From assembly GCA_964036195.1 (NCBI GenBank), contig OZ038451.1:8684529-8748528 (forward strand): a DNA stretch of 64,000 bases. The letters run 5' to 3'. Under the pieces are notes generated by a model. The model worked only from the letters and a program-made list of their open reading frames with translations, was not told the DNA's origin and searched no databases. The stretch is from Sphaerolaimus hirsutus (lineage: Eukaryota > Nematoda > Chromadorea > Monhysterida > Sphaerolaimidae). Each line of letters opens with the position of its first letter. Within the stretch, counting starts at the first letter, position 1. A program made the translations under genes and the position numbers. Positions 1 to 12,982 of the stretch are shown piece by piece.

Positions 1-560
1 TCGGTAAATTCGGTGCATCAATTTAAATACACTTGATTTTATTCATCAAAATACGATACCATCTTCAGGAGGTATGCGGACCGATCAGTATATTTTTATT
101 TATGGCGATTCTGCAACAAGTTTCAGTTCATGGAGTGAGCCTTATTTAAAGCGGCCAGTAATTTTATTCATTGAATCTCGATGGTGTTTAGTTGGCATTT
201 TCTCTGCGCTTCACTGGTCGCGTTCCGCGTCGAAACTGAACACGGGATTAAAAAAAAATTTTTTTACGAACTGAGCACGGGATTTTTAAAAAAATTGACA
301 TAATGCCTCGCGGGTTTTTTTGGGATTACTGGAGCTTTTTTAGGGATGGCTGGGGTTATTCAACCGCCTTTCTTCAAAAACACTTTTTAAACGAGCATCG
401 AAACCGGTTTTTTATTCAAAAACACTTTTAAACAGGCATCAAAACCGTCACTTTCGGGGTCGTGTGTCCCCCCCCCTCACGGCGCCCCCCTCTATGTACT
501 TGATCTCTACGCACCCGCAGGATTGTCCACGATTTTGTTCCTCGCGAGTTTTCTATAGAT
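1..560. other. no gene seen; short direct repeat
   Basis: I see no exon here. A roughly 43-bp unit occurs twice in tandem around 372-455 (both copies contain aaaacactttt followed by aaac, then gcatc and aaaccg). The rest is AT-rich with short C-runs near 470-490. Confidence 0.5.
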
Positions 561-644
561 CAATATTTAGGAAATCGCCCCTCCGAGAGACTGGGGTGGG
601 GTGGGGGGGGAGCCCCCCCCCCATTTGAACCAACACCAACCAAA

Positions 645-2008
645 TCACCAATCGCCCACTAACACCGCCTGCCTGAGCACCATCACCAAGAAGTCCTCGT
701 ACTGGACGGTGATCACCCCGTCCCTGTCCGTGTCCAGCGCCCTGAACGCGCTCGTCAACGCTTGCAGGTAGATGCACAGGCGGATAAAGTCGTCGAATAA
801 GATCGATGTGGGTTGGGAGGGCGAGAATTTGCGCACGGCGAAATTGTACCATTGGGGGGTGAGGCGGTAGCCTGGGGGGGTTGGGGGTTGAGGAAGTTTT
901 TGGGGGTTTTTTGTGCGTAGGGTCAAGGACGTATCCAGGGGGGCTGCAGCCGTTCTCGGGTGAGACATGAAAAAGTGAAAAATACAACTTTCAGCGAATC
1001 GTCCCATAACCACGAGTATTTTGAGTAAATCAATCGCTGCAGTCCAAAATCCCACTTAAATACACTCAATTTTGTGCCATCCGTACTATATAAATGCATT
1101 TTTAGAGCGTTTCTCAGCACCGGCGCTAAAACCAGTGGCGCCATAGCGTGGCGCCTTTGAATGGCGCTAGCGCCAAGACGCTATTCCACGCGTTGTAGCG
1201 TAAATTTAAGGGGGGCTGAGCCCCTCTCCGTTCGCCGGCCTCAGTAAACAAGCAGCACCCCCGCTCAAAAATCCTGGATACGTCCCTGCGTAGGGTTATT
1301 TGTTGTTTACGGGTGACGTTTTAGAGGGGTGCGATTTGTGTCGGTGGGGGTGCCCTTGCAGGGATAATCCGGGTCCCTGTCAAGTTGGCAACCCACCAAA
1401 GTGCTCGAGACACTTTTTAAGCTCTTTTTTGTCGATGTCCCCCGAGCCGTCCTCATCGAAGTAGTTGAAAATGTCCGTCCACCGTTGCACGTATGTCCAC
1501 AGGTCGCAGAACTCGTCGAAGTCCAGTGTGCCATTCCCGGACCTAGGTTAGGGGGGTCTCCATTGGGGGATCAGGTTCAGGGCGTCAGTGCTTTTGCACG
1601 ATTTTGAGTGGGCCATTCCAGCACCCTGTGAAATGTAAAATGTCGCACAGATGGTATGTCAAATGCCTGATAAAACTCACTCTTTCTGGTTTTCCATACA
1701 ATAGTGCATGGTATTTGATCAATTTGTATGCCATTTTACAAAGTGCAGGACTATGTAGTCATAATCGGGCTGCCCGACAAAAGAAACCTGCCGGGTAAAA
1801 AATGTCAACTCGACCTAAAAAATCCACCCAATCCACTCAAACCTGTCAAACAACCCGATCATGATCCTGCACGTGTGCTTGTTGAACGGCCTCTCCCATG
1901 ACCCATTGCTAAGACACGCCTGCAACTCGGCCGAGTCGATGGTGCCGGACCTGTCCGTGTCGATGCGGTCGAACACCACGCGGAGCCAGTGCTTGTCGGG
2001 CATGCCGC
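645..2008 (-). CDS. PEF1: penta-EF-hand calcium-binding protein, peflin-like, C-terminal exons
   Basis: Three minus-strand exons join in frame: 2008-1843, 1542-1397 and 871-645 (stop TGA at 645-647). Phases agree at both junctions (AG|G and G|GC). They encode about 178 residues of a penta-EF-hand domain: EF1 loop DTDRSGTIDSAE, EF2 DRSGNGTLDFDE, EF3 DEDGSGDIDKKE, a degenerate EF4 (FSPSQPTSILFDDF), then EF5 DTDRDGVITVQY. In the family (ALG-2/PDCD6, peflin, sorcin) the last EF-hand drives dimerisation, and calcium controls binding to ER-Golgi transport and ubiquitin-ligase partners. The non-calcium, lengthened EF4 fits peflin better than ALG-2. The Gly-rich N-terminus must lie in a further exon above 2008 that I could not find. 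A hAT-like element sits in the last intron. Confidence 0.85.
924..1288 (-). mobile_element. non-autonomous hAT-like element, CGTATCCAGG family, copy 1
   Basis: The ends are CAAGGACGTATCCAGG and CCTGGATACGTCCCTG. They are flanked by a perfect 8-bp duplication cgtagggt (916-923 and 1289-1296), the TSD length of hAT transposons. The interior has G/C runs and GGCGCC-rich sequence and no transposase. It lies in an intron of the peflin-like gene, in reverse orientation relative to the copies at 13255 and 15011. Confidence 0.85.
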
Positions 2009-2044
2009 CTGCCCGGGTGTTTTGGGGTGCTTTGAGATGGTGAT

Positions 2045-2800
2045 TTTGAAGGCGGAAGTGGGTGAAAAGTTGTGGAAATTACCGATTTTGAGCGAAAATT
2101 GGGGGAAATTTCTCAAAAATCGCTAGCCGCTTCATAGCTGGTCCATTGTGAGTGGGGTTCAGTTCAGGCCCCCATTTTTCTGTCAAGCCCGAATCTTTCA
2201 CACTGCCAGAGCAGTTACTTTACCATCACTACATAATTGGCAACTCAGCGAATTAAACCACAATCCAGTTGACTAAATTTAACCTTTTCCTTTGCGTGTG
2301 CGCGGCTGTGCGGCACTGCGTCTACTCATCTTTGCTGCGCGCTGGTCGGACCAGTTGACAATTGCGTTTTCAGTTGTCCTATTCGGAAAATGTGATCGCT
2401 GTTTTCATTGCTCACGTTTTTATCGGTGGTTCGAGGATATTCGAAAATTTGAAAGTTTCAGTGGACGTACCGGCGATCGGGCGAAATTTGCAAGCGACAT
2501 CTGAAGTTTCAAATTTCAGTAAACTGAATTTCACGTACTTACAAATGTGATTTCATCTCTACTTATAATTTGTGTTATACTGATTAGCCTATACATAGAG
2601 ATGTACCGAAATTTGATGAAAGAAGTTCCGCGAAAAAATATCACAAAATTTGTGCGAGGAAGGCAATGTCGGGAAAAATAAAAATAACTGGCTTTTTATT
2701 CAAACCGGTTACGGTAGACTTCACAAAAAGCGTATGATGGACAACATAACCATAAACTTCCAAATACACAACACGCCAACCTCAAATACCCCCCCCCCAC
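2045..2800. other. intergenic or intronic, no exon identified
   Basis: This lies between the first visible peflin exon (minus) and the first visible AIF exon (plus). It is AT-rich apart from a GC-richer patch at 2290-2350. The missing 5' exon of peflin and upstream AIF exons should be sought here or beyond, but none is clear. Confidence 0.4.
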
Positions 2801-2802
2801 AG

Positions 2803-4369
<1,567 letters not shown>

Positions 4370-4787
4370 GTTGGTTGACTAGTATTTTGAATGTGTTTTG
4401 GTTGATTTGTTTATTGTTTTTGGTTTTATTTATCTTGGGGCTTGGCCCAATTTGGGCGTCTGAGCTGAGTGGGATTTGAGATTTTTGGGAATGCCGTGTG
4501 AAAGTTATGATTATAAATACTCAGCTCATGGGCTCTCCCCAGAAGTGGCAGGTTACTTAAAAGTGGCAGGTATCTTCATTGAGAAATTCATTAACTATAA
4601 GTTTACTTGTCACTTGACCACTTAAAATCACCATTTTTCCCATTGTCTCGTCTACTGCTAGAATTAGCAACCGAAATAAATATAAAATTACGGTGGTCGG
4701 TGTCTTTTTTTCGACCGTGTTAAAAAACAGCAACACAGAGACCCGAGATTCTGTTGTAAAAATTGACCAGAAGAAATCGACTGCCAT

Positions 4788-4860
4788 TCAGGGGTCTCGA
4801 ATGGGGGGGGTTGGGGGGGGGGTTACCCCCCCCCAACCCCCCCCCATTCGAGACCCCTGA
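4788..4860. repeat. 73-bp near-perfect G/C hairpin
   Basis: tcaggggtctcgaatggggg at the left is mirrored by its reverse complement at the right, with a G-run and C-run arm and only a few bases of loop around tta. It lies in the gap between the AIF and PNKD exons. Confidence 0.85.
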
Positions 4861-5174
4861 GTACATCGTTCCTTCTGAGGAATAGATAGCTGAAAAAGTA
4901 TATTTTTTTGGGGGTGGTACCTACAATATATAATTTTGTCCGAGTTATAGAAGGAAGAAGAGTGAAAAATCGCCAAATAAGTGAAAATAGGTCACAAAAT
5001 GGCTGAAAATAGACAATGAAACACAGCGATTATGAGGTGAAAAACTATAAAAAGGTATTAAAATAAGCGATTTTGAGCGAAAATTAGGGTAAAATTTCTC
5101 AGAAGTAGATAAGTAGATAGCTGGACGGTTGGGGCGGAGTTCAGGGGCTAGTAGCCAAAAAATCTCCCCCGCGC

Positions 5175-5249
5175 CGCCCCCCCCCCCGTTCGCCGGGCTC
5201 CGTATACAATCCGCCCCCCCCCCGCTCAAAAATCCTGCGTACGTCCCTG
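5175..5249 (-). mobile_element. fragment of the CGTATCCAGG hAT-like family
   Basis: The stretch gttcgccgg...ccgctcaaaaatcctgcgtacgtccctgc matches one end of the elements at 924, 13255 and 15011, in the same orientation as 924. The other end is missing, so this is a truncated copy just upstream of the PNKD exon. Confidence 0.6.
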
Positions 5250-5282
5250 CTACCCCCCACCCCCTCACCCCCATTCCCACAG

Positions 5283-6095
5283 GCCGGCCCTTCGAATGCA
5301 CATCGGTGGAGATGGCCGACTCGTTGCGCTACATTTGCTCCACGTTCCCCGACTCGACGCTGATCTTTTCGGGCCACGAGTACGCGCGCGCCAATTTGGC
5401 CTTCGCAAGGCATTTGTTGCCGAAGTGCGAGCGAATTGCGGATAAGGAAAATTGGGTGCTCGAGTGCAGGGAGGAGGGCATGCCCACTGTTGGTTTGGGG
5501 GGGGGATTTTTTGGGTGGGTATATTGGGGTTGGGATCGTGTAATTTTTTCATAGTCAGTCTTTTATCATTTTAGCCGCCGACCCCCACATTAGTTTATGA
5601 TAAAGGCGGAGTCAACTGTCGAATAACCTACCCAAGCGCAAGCGCACCATTCAAAACGGGACGGAAAAGTAGAATTTACCATTAAAAATTGATATTCGAT
5701 ATAGGGATCGAAAACAAACGTGTTAAAAAAAAGAAGTTTTTTTCTATAAAAAAGTTGGTTTAAAAAAGCTACCAGATGGTTATGAGTCAACATAGGTAGC
5801 GCGGCACATAAAATGGATCTATTGCCATGACCCCATTCCAAATCACCAATCTATGATGCCCTACAATAACCCCCCCCCCCCCTCTCAGTGCCCCTCCACC
5901 CTGGGCGAGGAGAAAACCTACAACCCCTTCCTGTTGCCCTTGATCGACAACCCGATGCGCTCCGAGCTGTACGACAAGTTGCAGTTGACCAACACGGACG
6001 GCGACAGCGGCGCGCTAGATTTGGATACTGAGGAAGATTTGCAGAATGAGGCGTTTTGCAAATTACGCGAATTGAAAGATGAGTGGCGGCAGTGA
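5283..6095 (+). CDS. PNKD: PNKD-type metallo-beta-lactamase hydrolase, C-terminal exons
   Basis: Two exons, 5283-5488 and 5889-6095 (stop TGA 6093-6095), join at phase 0 (GMPT|CPSTLGEE). The first carries SGHEYARANLAFARH, where GHEY is the conserved metal-ligand histidine region of the glyoxalase-II/PNKD group. The second has CPSTLGEEKTYNPFL and ends LKDEWRQ. The CPSTLGEE-YNPF signature separates PNKD and glyoxalase II from other metallo-beta-lactamases. The RPFECTS start resembles PNKD. PNKD proteins are putative thioester hydrolases of mitochondria or membranes, linked in mammals to paroxysmal dyskinesia. The first exon begins with a partial codon (|GC), so an upstream phase-1 exon is required. 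No exon with the HxHxDH metal site exists in the 0.9 kb before it. Confidence 0.85.
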
Positions 6096-6132
6096 GGGAG
6101 GGGTGGGGTCGGGTTTGTTGAAATGTGAAGGC

Positions 6133-6345
6133 CCATAAATACTAGTTGACATCATGAATAAATGTCAACTCAATAACATAAAAAAATTGTTATTAAGCAT
6201 CACACTTAACAGAAACAATGAAAATTAACAGTCGCTATATTAAATTAATTATGCTCGATCACCCAGGAATGTTGAAACCACAGAACATTAGTGAACATTT
6301 AGTTGACACTAATTTTGATGTCAACTAGTTTGTGTGTGGGCCCCA
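6133..6345. mobile_element. MITE-like, CACTAGTTGAC family
   Basis: It opens with ggcccataaatactagttgacatc and closes with gatgtcaactagtttgtgtgtgggcc. These are inverted ends of about 25 bp with a small internal mismatch. It lies immediately 3' of the PNKD stop, so it probably overlaps the PNKD 3' UTR. Confidence 0.65.
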
Positions 6346-6349
6346 AGAC

Positions 6350-7825
6350 GCATGTGAAGCGCGCTGCACGTGAGTGAACGCACAATTTCATACGTTTACT
6401 CATGTATCGGGCGCCTTACATGCGCCTTACTTACTAATTGAAATTGGGCCGTGTGCGCCGGAAAAGTTAGGATATTTCATATTTGGTGTCGGTTTTTGCT
6501 TCGTTTCCGTGTGGCGCCTTTTTGTACGCATTTATTTCTGTAATCAACATTCGAGTAGCGTTCGTCCGGTGCGGACGCAAAATGAGAAAAAATAGGAGAC
6601 GTTTACCAATCCAACATCCCGTTAAGTTTCAAATTTCGGGCACTATTGAAATGTCAAGTGAGAGCTGTCAAGTTCTCGGAAACATCTTTGGAATGTATCT
6701 GAGATATTTGCAACTTGTCACTGTCGGAAACTTTTTTTCTTTACGCGGTTTTTATGGATCGGCCCCAGTTGTTGCACACGTCTCCATTTGTTGTAAAACT
6801 TTTAGGCTTTCATACATTTATACCAAAATTCATAAATAAATACATGAGCTGATTGAAGGTTGTTTCTGTTCCCGGTTTTCATGCGACGGGAAGTTTGGAG
6901 CTTTTTTAAAAAATCACCTTAACTCCTCTGATGTATGCTTTTGGTGAAGGTTGTACACTTTTTATAATGTGTTTTTTAAAGATATTCGCCGACGCGTAAC
7001 ATTTTCGAAGTTTACCAATTAAATAATTTCTTTTATGTTATTTAGGCTCCATTTGATTTATTGAAACGAGTGTAACGTGTAGTATGTGGCGTTAAGAATT
7101 TCACCATTTTTGAGGTCTATGCGGGCGCCTGCAAATGTGGATACATTTCCGCACTTTGTTTAAGTGGCTGGTCACTTGAAAAAGTGCGGATTTGGTTCCT
7201 GTAAAGTCCACTAATGAATAGGAATGCCTGAGATTGATATATGGTGGTCATGGCATTATGCATTTTTGTTTAGAGGCCACTGATCTAAATCCACTTTTAA
7301 TAACGTATTTAGAAAACTAATTTTTTTTAGTTTTCAAACATTCTACACATAAATATGTCGATGTGAAATTGCTCAACATACAGAAATTACATTGTTCAAA
7401 ATATATGCATGCACCCGTATTTACCAGTGTCACTATAAATAAATACATGACGCTTTCATAATGAGCTGACCATAAATACACTATTAAATAGTCCACAATA
7501 AATACTTTTCGTGTACTTTTTGTGAACTGCGTTTTTTGCGCCAATTCGTCGGTCTTTGTATGAACTAAAAAACCTCTGCTTGCATCGTGTGCTTTGCATT
7601 AAAAAGGTGGTTTTAGCAAGTTTTTTGTCGCTGATTTTTCACTGTTTTATAGCCCAACTGCAGAATCACCTTTAAGTACCTTACATTAGGCATTTTTTTC
7701 GCATAAAATGGCGCTTTAAAGTGTACCGCTAAGACTCGTAAATATGCCGTTTTTATACTTTGTGTTTAAAAAATTATTTTTCGTTAAGTTTTGCAGGGTG
7801 GATCGTGCTATTTATATTGTACCTA
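6350..7825. other. intergenic, no gene seen
   Basis: AT-rich sequence. The ORF at 6374-6595 lacks family features, splice sites or repeat support. I see nothing else to annotate. Confidence 0.4.
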
Positions 7826-7828
7826 CCT

Positions 7829-8138
7829 ACCGTATTTGCTTGAAGAATTCCCCCCCCCCCTTGAATAATTCCCCCCCTTGAATAATTCCCCCCTCGAATT
7901 ATCCCCCCCTCAAGGCATACGAACAATTTTTTATGTCTAATTTGAACAAGAATAGCATGTTATTGTGTAAATAAGGCATGTTTTGTCGAATGAGTTGATG
8001 GAAACATGCTTGAGAATTCTGACGGAAAAATAATTCCTCCCCTTGAATAATTCCCCCCCCCCCCTTGAATAATCCCCCCGTCAAAAAAGTCTGACGAAAT
8101 AAAAATCCCCCAGGGGGATTATTCAAGCAAATACGGTA
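7829..8138. mobile_element. Tc1/mariner-like MITE with CCGTATT ends and poly-C interior
   Basis: Left end ta-ccgtatttgcttgaa, right end ttcaagcaaatacgg-ta, so the TIRs are flanked by TA as expected for Tc1/mariner-type insertion. Next to the TIRs are repeated cttgaataattccccccc units. Related elements occur at 26196-26635, 30480-30725, 36653-36797, 40873-41000, 51121-51507 and 52440-52535. Confidence 0.7.
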
Positions 8139-8159
8139 TACATCTTTCATACGACCCAG

Positions 8160-8385
8160 TGTGCCGTACCTGGGGACAGTCCCAGACCCGGTAAAATCCC
8201 CTGTAAAATGCCCTGGAGCGGAATTTTACATGACTCTTGACACTTTGGATGACATTTGACATTTCACAGGGTCTGGCATTAGCACCTGTAATATGCCATG
8301 TAAAGTTGCAAATTTCGGACAACTTCACGGATGAATTTGTCACTTGAAAGGTCACTTGCCGCGGTGTCTGACCGGCTAATCCTAC
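8160..8385. mobile_element. CCCAGACCC/TGTAAAATG foldback family, copy
   Basis: It contains ggggacagtcccagacccggtaaaat and inverted copies of the ccctgtaaaatg / cattttacaggg words. This is the commonest repeat family in the window; see the copies near 17535, 24790, 27690, 33320, 35350, 39098, 42005 and 60780. Confidence 0.55.
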
Positions 8386-8389
8386 CAAT

Positions 8390-9955
8390 ATAAATACATA
8401 AATAATACGGATACCCCTGAAAACTGCAACTAATACATAGGATACCCCTGCAAAACTTCATTCGTTTTCGATAAGTTTTTTCCCCTTTCCGCCTGCCCGG
8501 CGGAATTCTTCTAGCAGATCGATTAATTCTATCCGAAATGTTGTTCTGCTCGATTTTATGTGATTATTGTTGGCAGCAAAAAAACCTCAAAGCAAGTAAA
8601 AGTAAAAACTACTGACCTCACACTATCGTAAAATTACCAAATCTAATCTGAAGAAAAAAAAACCCGGAATTTTATTTTTAAGTCTGGTTTACAGTGCTTT
8701 TACTAAAAGAGAATAATTTTCCACATGTTTTGACAATAGAAATTACGGAAAAATTCTTTTGATAACGGGTTCTAAATACGACTATTTTTAAATACGGTAA
8801 TTAATTATTGGTTCATTGTTCAGATGGGATATGGTACATCGGTCGCGAAGTATTGAATTTGGTAGATTAAAATTAGCGGCAAAATCGACGTGGTCGCTTA
8901 ATTTCGGATGTAATTTGTTCGACTGCCAAAAAACTCGCCGGGCAAATTTTATCACCCCCCGATATCAATCGATTTGTACTCAAAGTGCAGCCATTCTATT
9001 ATCCTGTAAAAGTATCATTTTTTGCTGTTTTATGCACTTGAAATCCCAACTACCTACCTATTTCCAGTGCCACAGTTAAGGCAATGATTTCCAAAAAAAG
9101 TTCTTCTGTTTTTACAAAAAAAATTAAATTCAAGTCTCAAAAATTGTCGAAATCGTTGCATTTTCTGCCCAAGCATTGTCAAACACTGGGCTAAAAAAAA
9201 TCTTTCGTGCTAAAAATGCACAACATTAAGCATTACATACATACGGAAGCCACCTCTGAAATATTTGGTTACCTTATTTTTACCTTTTTTAATTACCTTC
9301 AATCAAAAGCCAGATTTCCATCGGAATAAAAACATTACCTGGTCGTTTTTGTCTAATTATTTTCCCTCTCTGTTGGTTCTAATTCATTTCCAGTCTCTGT
9401 TCGTTATAATGCAATTGTCTATGATAAATATTTACAAGTACATGGCACCTGAATATCCCGGAACAATTCCACACTTTTTCAAGTGTCAAGTTGTCGCTTG
9501 TCAATTCCATTTCATTCTATATAAAAATCCATTTTATTGACACCGACGTTAACTAGCATTGACTTTTCTAGCATTTTGACTGTGTCAATTGACACTGCGA
9601 GAGTGGAGGAATTGTATCCTGACGTGCCGTCTCTTTGAATATCAGTTTTTTTAATTTTTATTTGATGTAATTCCGCTGAAATGTCTCTATATTAATCATT
9701 TTGCGATTATTTTTCTACGAAACACGTTTTTTTCATTTTTGTTCGATACGAATTTCGGTGTGGGACTGACGCACCCTACCTCCCTCTATGTATGCCCGCG
9801 GCGCTTTTTGGCGCGACATTTTTTTCAATTTAAAAATTGAGATTTCATATTTTGCGATCGGGTACAATTTTGTACCCGCGGTCGCGTATTAATGTATTTA
9901 CACTATTATCAGTTATCCCTTTAAACACACCGAAAAATCAAAGAACTTTGTGGCT
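8390..9955. other. intergenic, no gene seen
   Basis: AT-rich; the ORFs at 8816-9079 and 9265-9540 look like chance. No splice-bounded exon and no strong inverted repeat. Confidence 0.4.
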
Positions 9956-10119
9956 TTAGACACTAGTTGACCACCAGTCAACTGAAGTCTACCACCAGTC
10001 TGTAGTCAACTGGAAAATGTCAGTTTTAAGTTGCCTACTAGCTCAATTGACCGGTGGTCAGTTCGCGTGCTATTTTCGAAGACGACACCAAAATCTGCGG
10101 GGAAATTTTTTACCACATT

Positions 10120-10895
10120 CGGAAGATATTGTTGCACGGCACACTCAAATTTTCAGTTGCAGTTCGAACACTTTTTCAAGGGTGGAATTAAAAACGGGGG
10201 CGGAATCCAAAAACGTTCGAACTGCCCTCGATTTCAATTCCGCATATGAAACGTTCGAACACTTTGCACGATGGCGGAATTGCCCCGGATTGTGCATGGG
10301 CGGAATTATTTCAGACAGGTAGGAAAGTGCAAAATATCTGAACCATCCTCGGAATTCCGCCTTGGCGGAACGCAAAAACGTTCGAACCGCCCTTGACAAT
10401 TTTGAGTGTCAGTGCGCCATCTAGGCAAGAAAACATTGGGACACTTTCTAGAGGGTGGAATTCAGTTTCGGTTTACACAAATATGCCACACGGTGAACTT
10501 CAATATCTTTTAAACAAGTGGATATTACTAAAAAATTTCTCTATTCATTTTTGAAGACAAAGCCTACATCTACCTATAAAATTTTTTTCACAAATATATT
10601 TGGTAAGATAAATAAGATGTGCTTCTCATAACAACCTTCTCTAAAGGGCGTATCTCTTGAGTCAAGGGTGGAATTGAAAGTGTCCCAATGTTTTTGAAAT
10701 GTTTTGTTATGATATGCAAATGGACAAAAACTGTGTGAATTCATCCGAATTCGTGTGAATTTCATCCGAATGCCCTAAAAATGACACATTTTTTCTAAAT
10801 AAAAATGTTCGAACCGCCCTTGGAGTTCTGCCTTGGCGGAACTCAAAAACGTTCGAACCGCCCTTGAAAATTTTGAGTGTGCGGTGCGCCATTGA
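10120..10895. mobile_element. cluster of TTCGAACCGCCCTTG foldback repeats
   Basis: The words gttcgaaccgcccttgaca and attttgagtgt recur in inverted orientation: cggcacactcaaattttcag near 10138, gttcgaaccgcccttg at 10380, and again at 10807 and 10853. The right ends run into ...gagtgtcagtgcgccat and ...gagtgtgcggtgcgccat. Two copies appear to abut, separated by a stretch containing cattgggacactttc. No transposase. Confidence 0.55.
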
Positions 10896-11120
10896 ACCCT
10901 TCGAAAACTAACGCCTTCTCATAAATAAAAATTAGAGATAAATTTGACAAAATGTGCCGCGGTCATCGTTTGGTCCGTCCTTGCTGAACGTATTGTCTGT
11001 TTTTTTTTTGTTTTTGTTTTGTTTTTGAGTAACTTTGAATTTTAGCTCTTGCCTTTCTGCCAAAAAAAAACGAGTGTTTGCGAGTTTTTTTTTGCGCCGA
11101 GATCACATAGTGATTGGAAT

Positions 11121-11784
11121 TAGTGATGGAACGGACCCATATGGCGCTGGCGCCATTACAGGGAGCCGCGCCATTGGCGCCCTCTTTCTGTGGCGCCACT
11201 GGCGGCGAGAACTCGGCCGTAAAGTAAACCTGGCCGTAAAGTAAATCCGGCCGTAAGGCATAGTTGTACAAACGTATTTACGTTTACTCGATAGATACGT
11301 ATACTCGTAAATACGTGCTGCGTAAATACCTCCCGAAAAAATACCGGTACTCACTTACTCGCGTACTTTGAAAGTACGCGGGTACAGAAAACGTGATTGA
11401 GAACATTTTTGAGTGCATAAAAAGCAAAAAATCACTCACACGAATATAAACGGCTGTAAAAATAGCGTAAAATAACATTGGAAATTATAGAATTCGCGAA
11501 GAGTAGGGATAGCGACGACTCTCGCTTTCACCTATACTCATTTTTACGTTTTCCTAGGTACAAAACTTAAGTAGCACCCTCTAATTTACGGCCGGGTTTA
11601 CTTTACGGCCGGACCATCCCCGCCACTGGCACCCGGTGCCCTTTATTCATGTGGCGCTTGGCGCCGAGAGAAAGGGTGCCATTTTTTTAATGGCGCTTTT
11701 TTTCTATGGCGCACTTGGCGCCTGGTAAAACGTTTTTTCCAAATGGCGCTCTGCGCCATTTTTGCTGGCGCTTTTCCATCACTA
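11121..11784. mobile_element. hAT-like element with GGCGCC-rich ends, nested insertion inside
   Basis: Ends TAGTGATGGAA and TTCCATCACTA match the hAT-type family at 18257 and 24998. The flanking 8-mers attggaat and gttggtat agree at 6 of 8 bases, as expected for an old TSD. Subterminal sequence is rich in ggcgcc/ggcgct. A separate inverted pair (ggccgtaaagtaaac at about 11216, gtttactttacggcc at about 11597) marks a second element inserted within it. Confidence 0.65.
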
Positions 11785-11889
11785 GTTGGTATATACGATC
11801 GATTGAATTATGCTTTTTTTAGGATTTATTAAATTGATTGATTAATCGATTGGTTGATAAACTATCTTGATAAGGGTTCGGACCCGCAC

Positions 11890-12055
11890 GCTAGTTGACA
11901 CTCGTGTGTCAACTGGTCTGTGTCAACTCAGATTTCGCCTTCACGTGTAGCAGAGAGATCTCCGAATGCACATGTGGCAATGTTGAAAAATAACATCGCT
12001 CTGCGACACGTGAAGCCGAAATCTGAGTTGACACAGACCAGTTGACCATTCATGT
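11890..12055. repeat. foldback with GTTGAC-type arms
   Basis: caactggtctgtgtcaactc followed by agatttcgccttcacgtg is mirrored at 12005-12050 (cacgtgaagccgaaatctg, agttgacacagaccagttg). Arms are about 45 bp around a loop of about 60 bp. It belongs to or is nested in the CACTAGTTGAC family. Confidence 0.7.
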
Positions 12056-12059
12056 CCAA

Positions 12060-12980
12060 AAATGTCATCCAAAAATAGCTGTAGTCGTATCTTCCGAACC
12101 CTGAGCTCGATTGCTGTTTTAGGGCCATCACGTTGAAATTGATTCGGAAAGTGCTTAATTTGTGATGCGAACTCAAAACTGATTTCGATACCCAGTGACT
12201 GAATGAATTATCGCCGCTTGGAATCGCGCAAATTATTTACATCAAACTATTTAATGTTGACTATTGCATGCCAATGGTTTCTTCCCACTAACCATTTGTA
12301 CCTGCAAATTTTTCAATTAAATTTTTTTCTAATTTCATTCTTCCCTAATTATAAATTCAGTACATTGACTGGAGAAAAATTGCTAGCCCTGCATGCACAG
12401 CATTCACATTGGCGGAATGATAATTAAAATTGTGAGAGGTGCGTTTTAGAATTTTTTATAATGAAGAGATTTTGGCCCTGCACGTCAATTATCGACAACA
12501 TGAAATGTCAACTGTTTCCTAAATCAATTCAAAGCTTGCCGATGAGCCGACGAACTATTATGTGAAAAGCAAGTGTTGAATCATGTTGTGAATGAAGTTT
12601 TAATGTTGAAAAATATGGTTAAAAAGTGAACATATATCCAAGGTTGCCCTGACGTGTTCACATACTGTATTTACTTGAAATACCCCAGGTTTTCTGATGA
12701 AAAGGTCAATCCCCCGTCTGCAATAAGGTACAATATTAATCGCTGTCAATATGCATCGCAGGTACACATAGACTAGTTTGTGTAGCTACCTCTAAATATA
12801 CCCTATTTGACCATATTTATTACCGATTTGAAGTATGTAAAAACCCATGCTTTACTACGATCCTTCACGAAAATTCCTGGCGAAACAATACCCCCCTCGA
12901 ATCACCCCCCCCCTCAAAATATGCACTCTGAAAAAATATAGCCCCTGGAAATACCCACACCGCCAACCCCCCCTCCACCC
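12060..12980. other. intergenic or BAG1 5' intron
   Basis: No exon is convincing. A degraded CTGTATTTACTTGAA/CCCC repeat of the CCGTATT type lies at 12663-12735. C-rich repeats at 12880-12980 run into the acceptor of the first visible BAG1 exon. The exon that should start the BAG1 ORF (it must end in phase 1) was not found. Confidence 0.4.
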
Positions 12981-12982
12981 AG

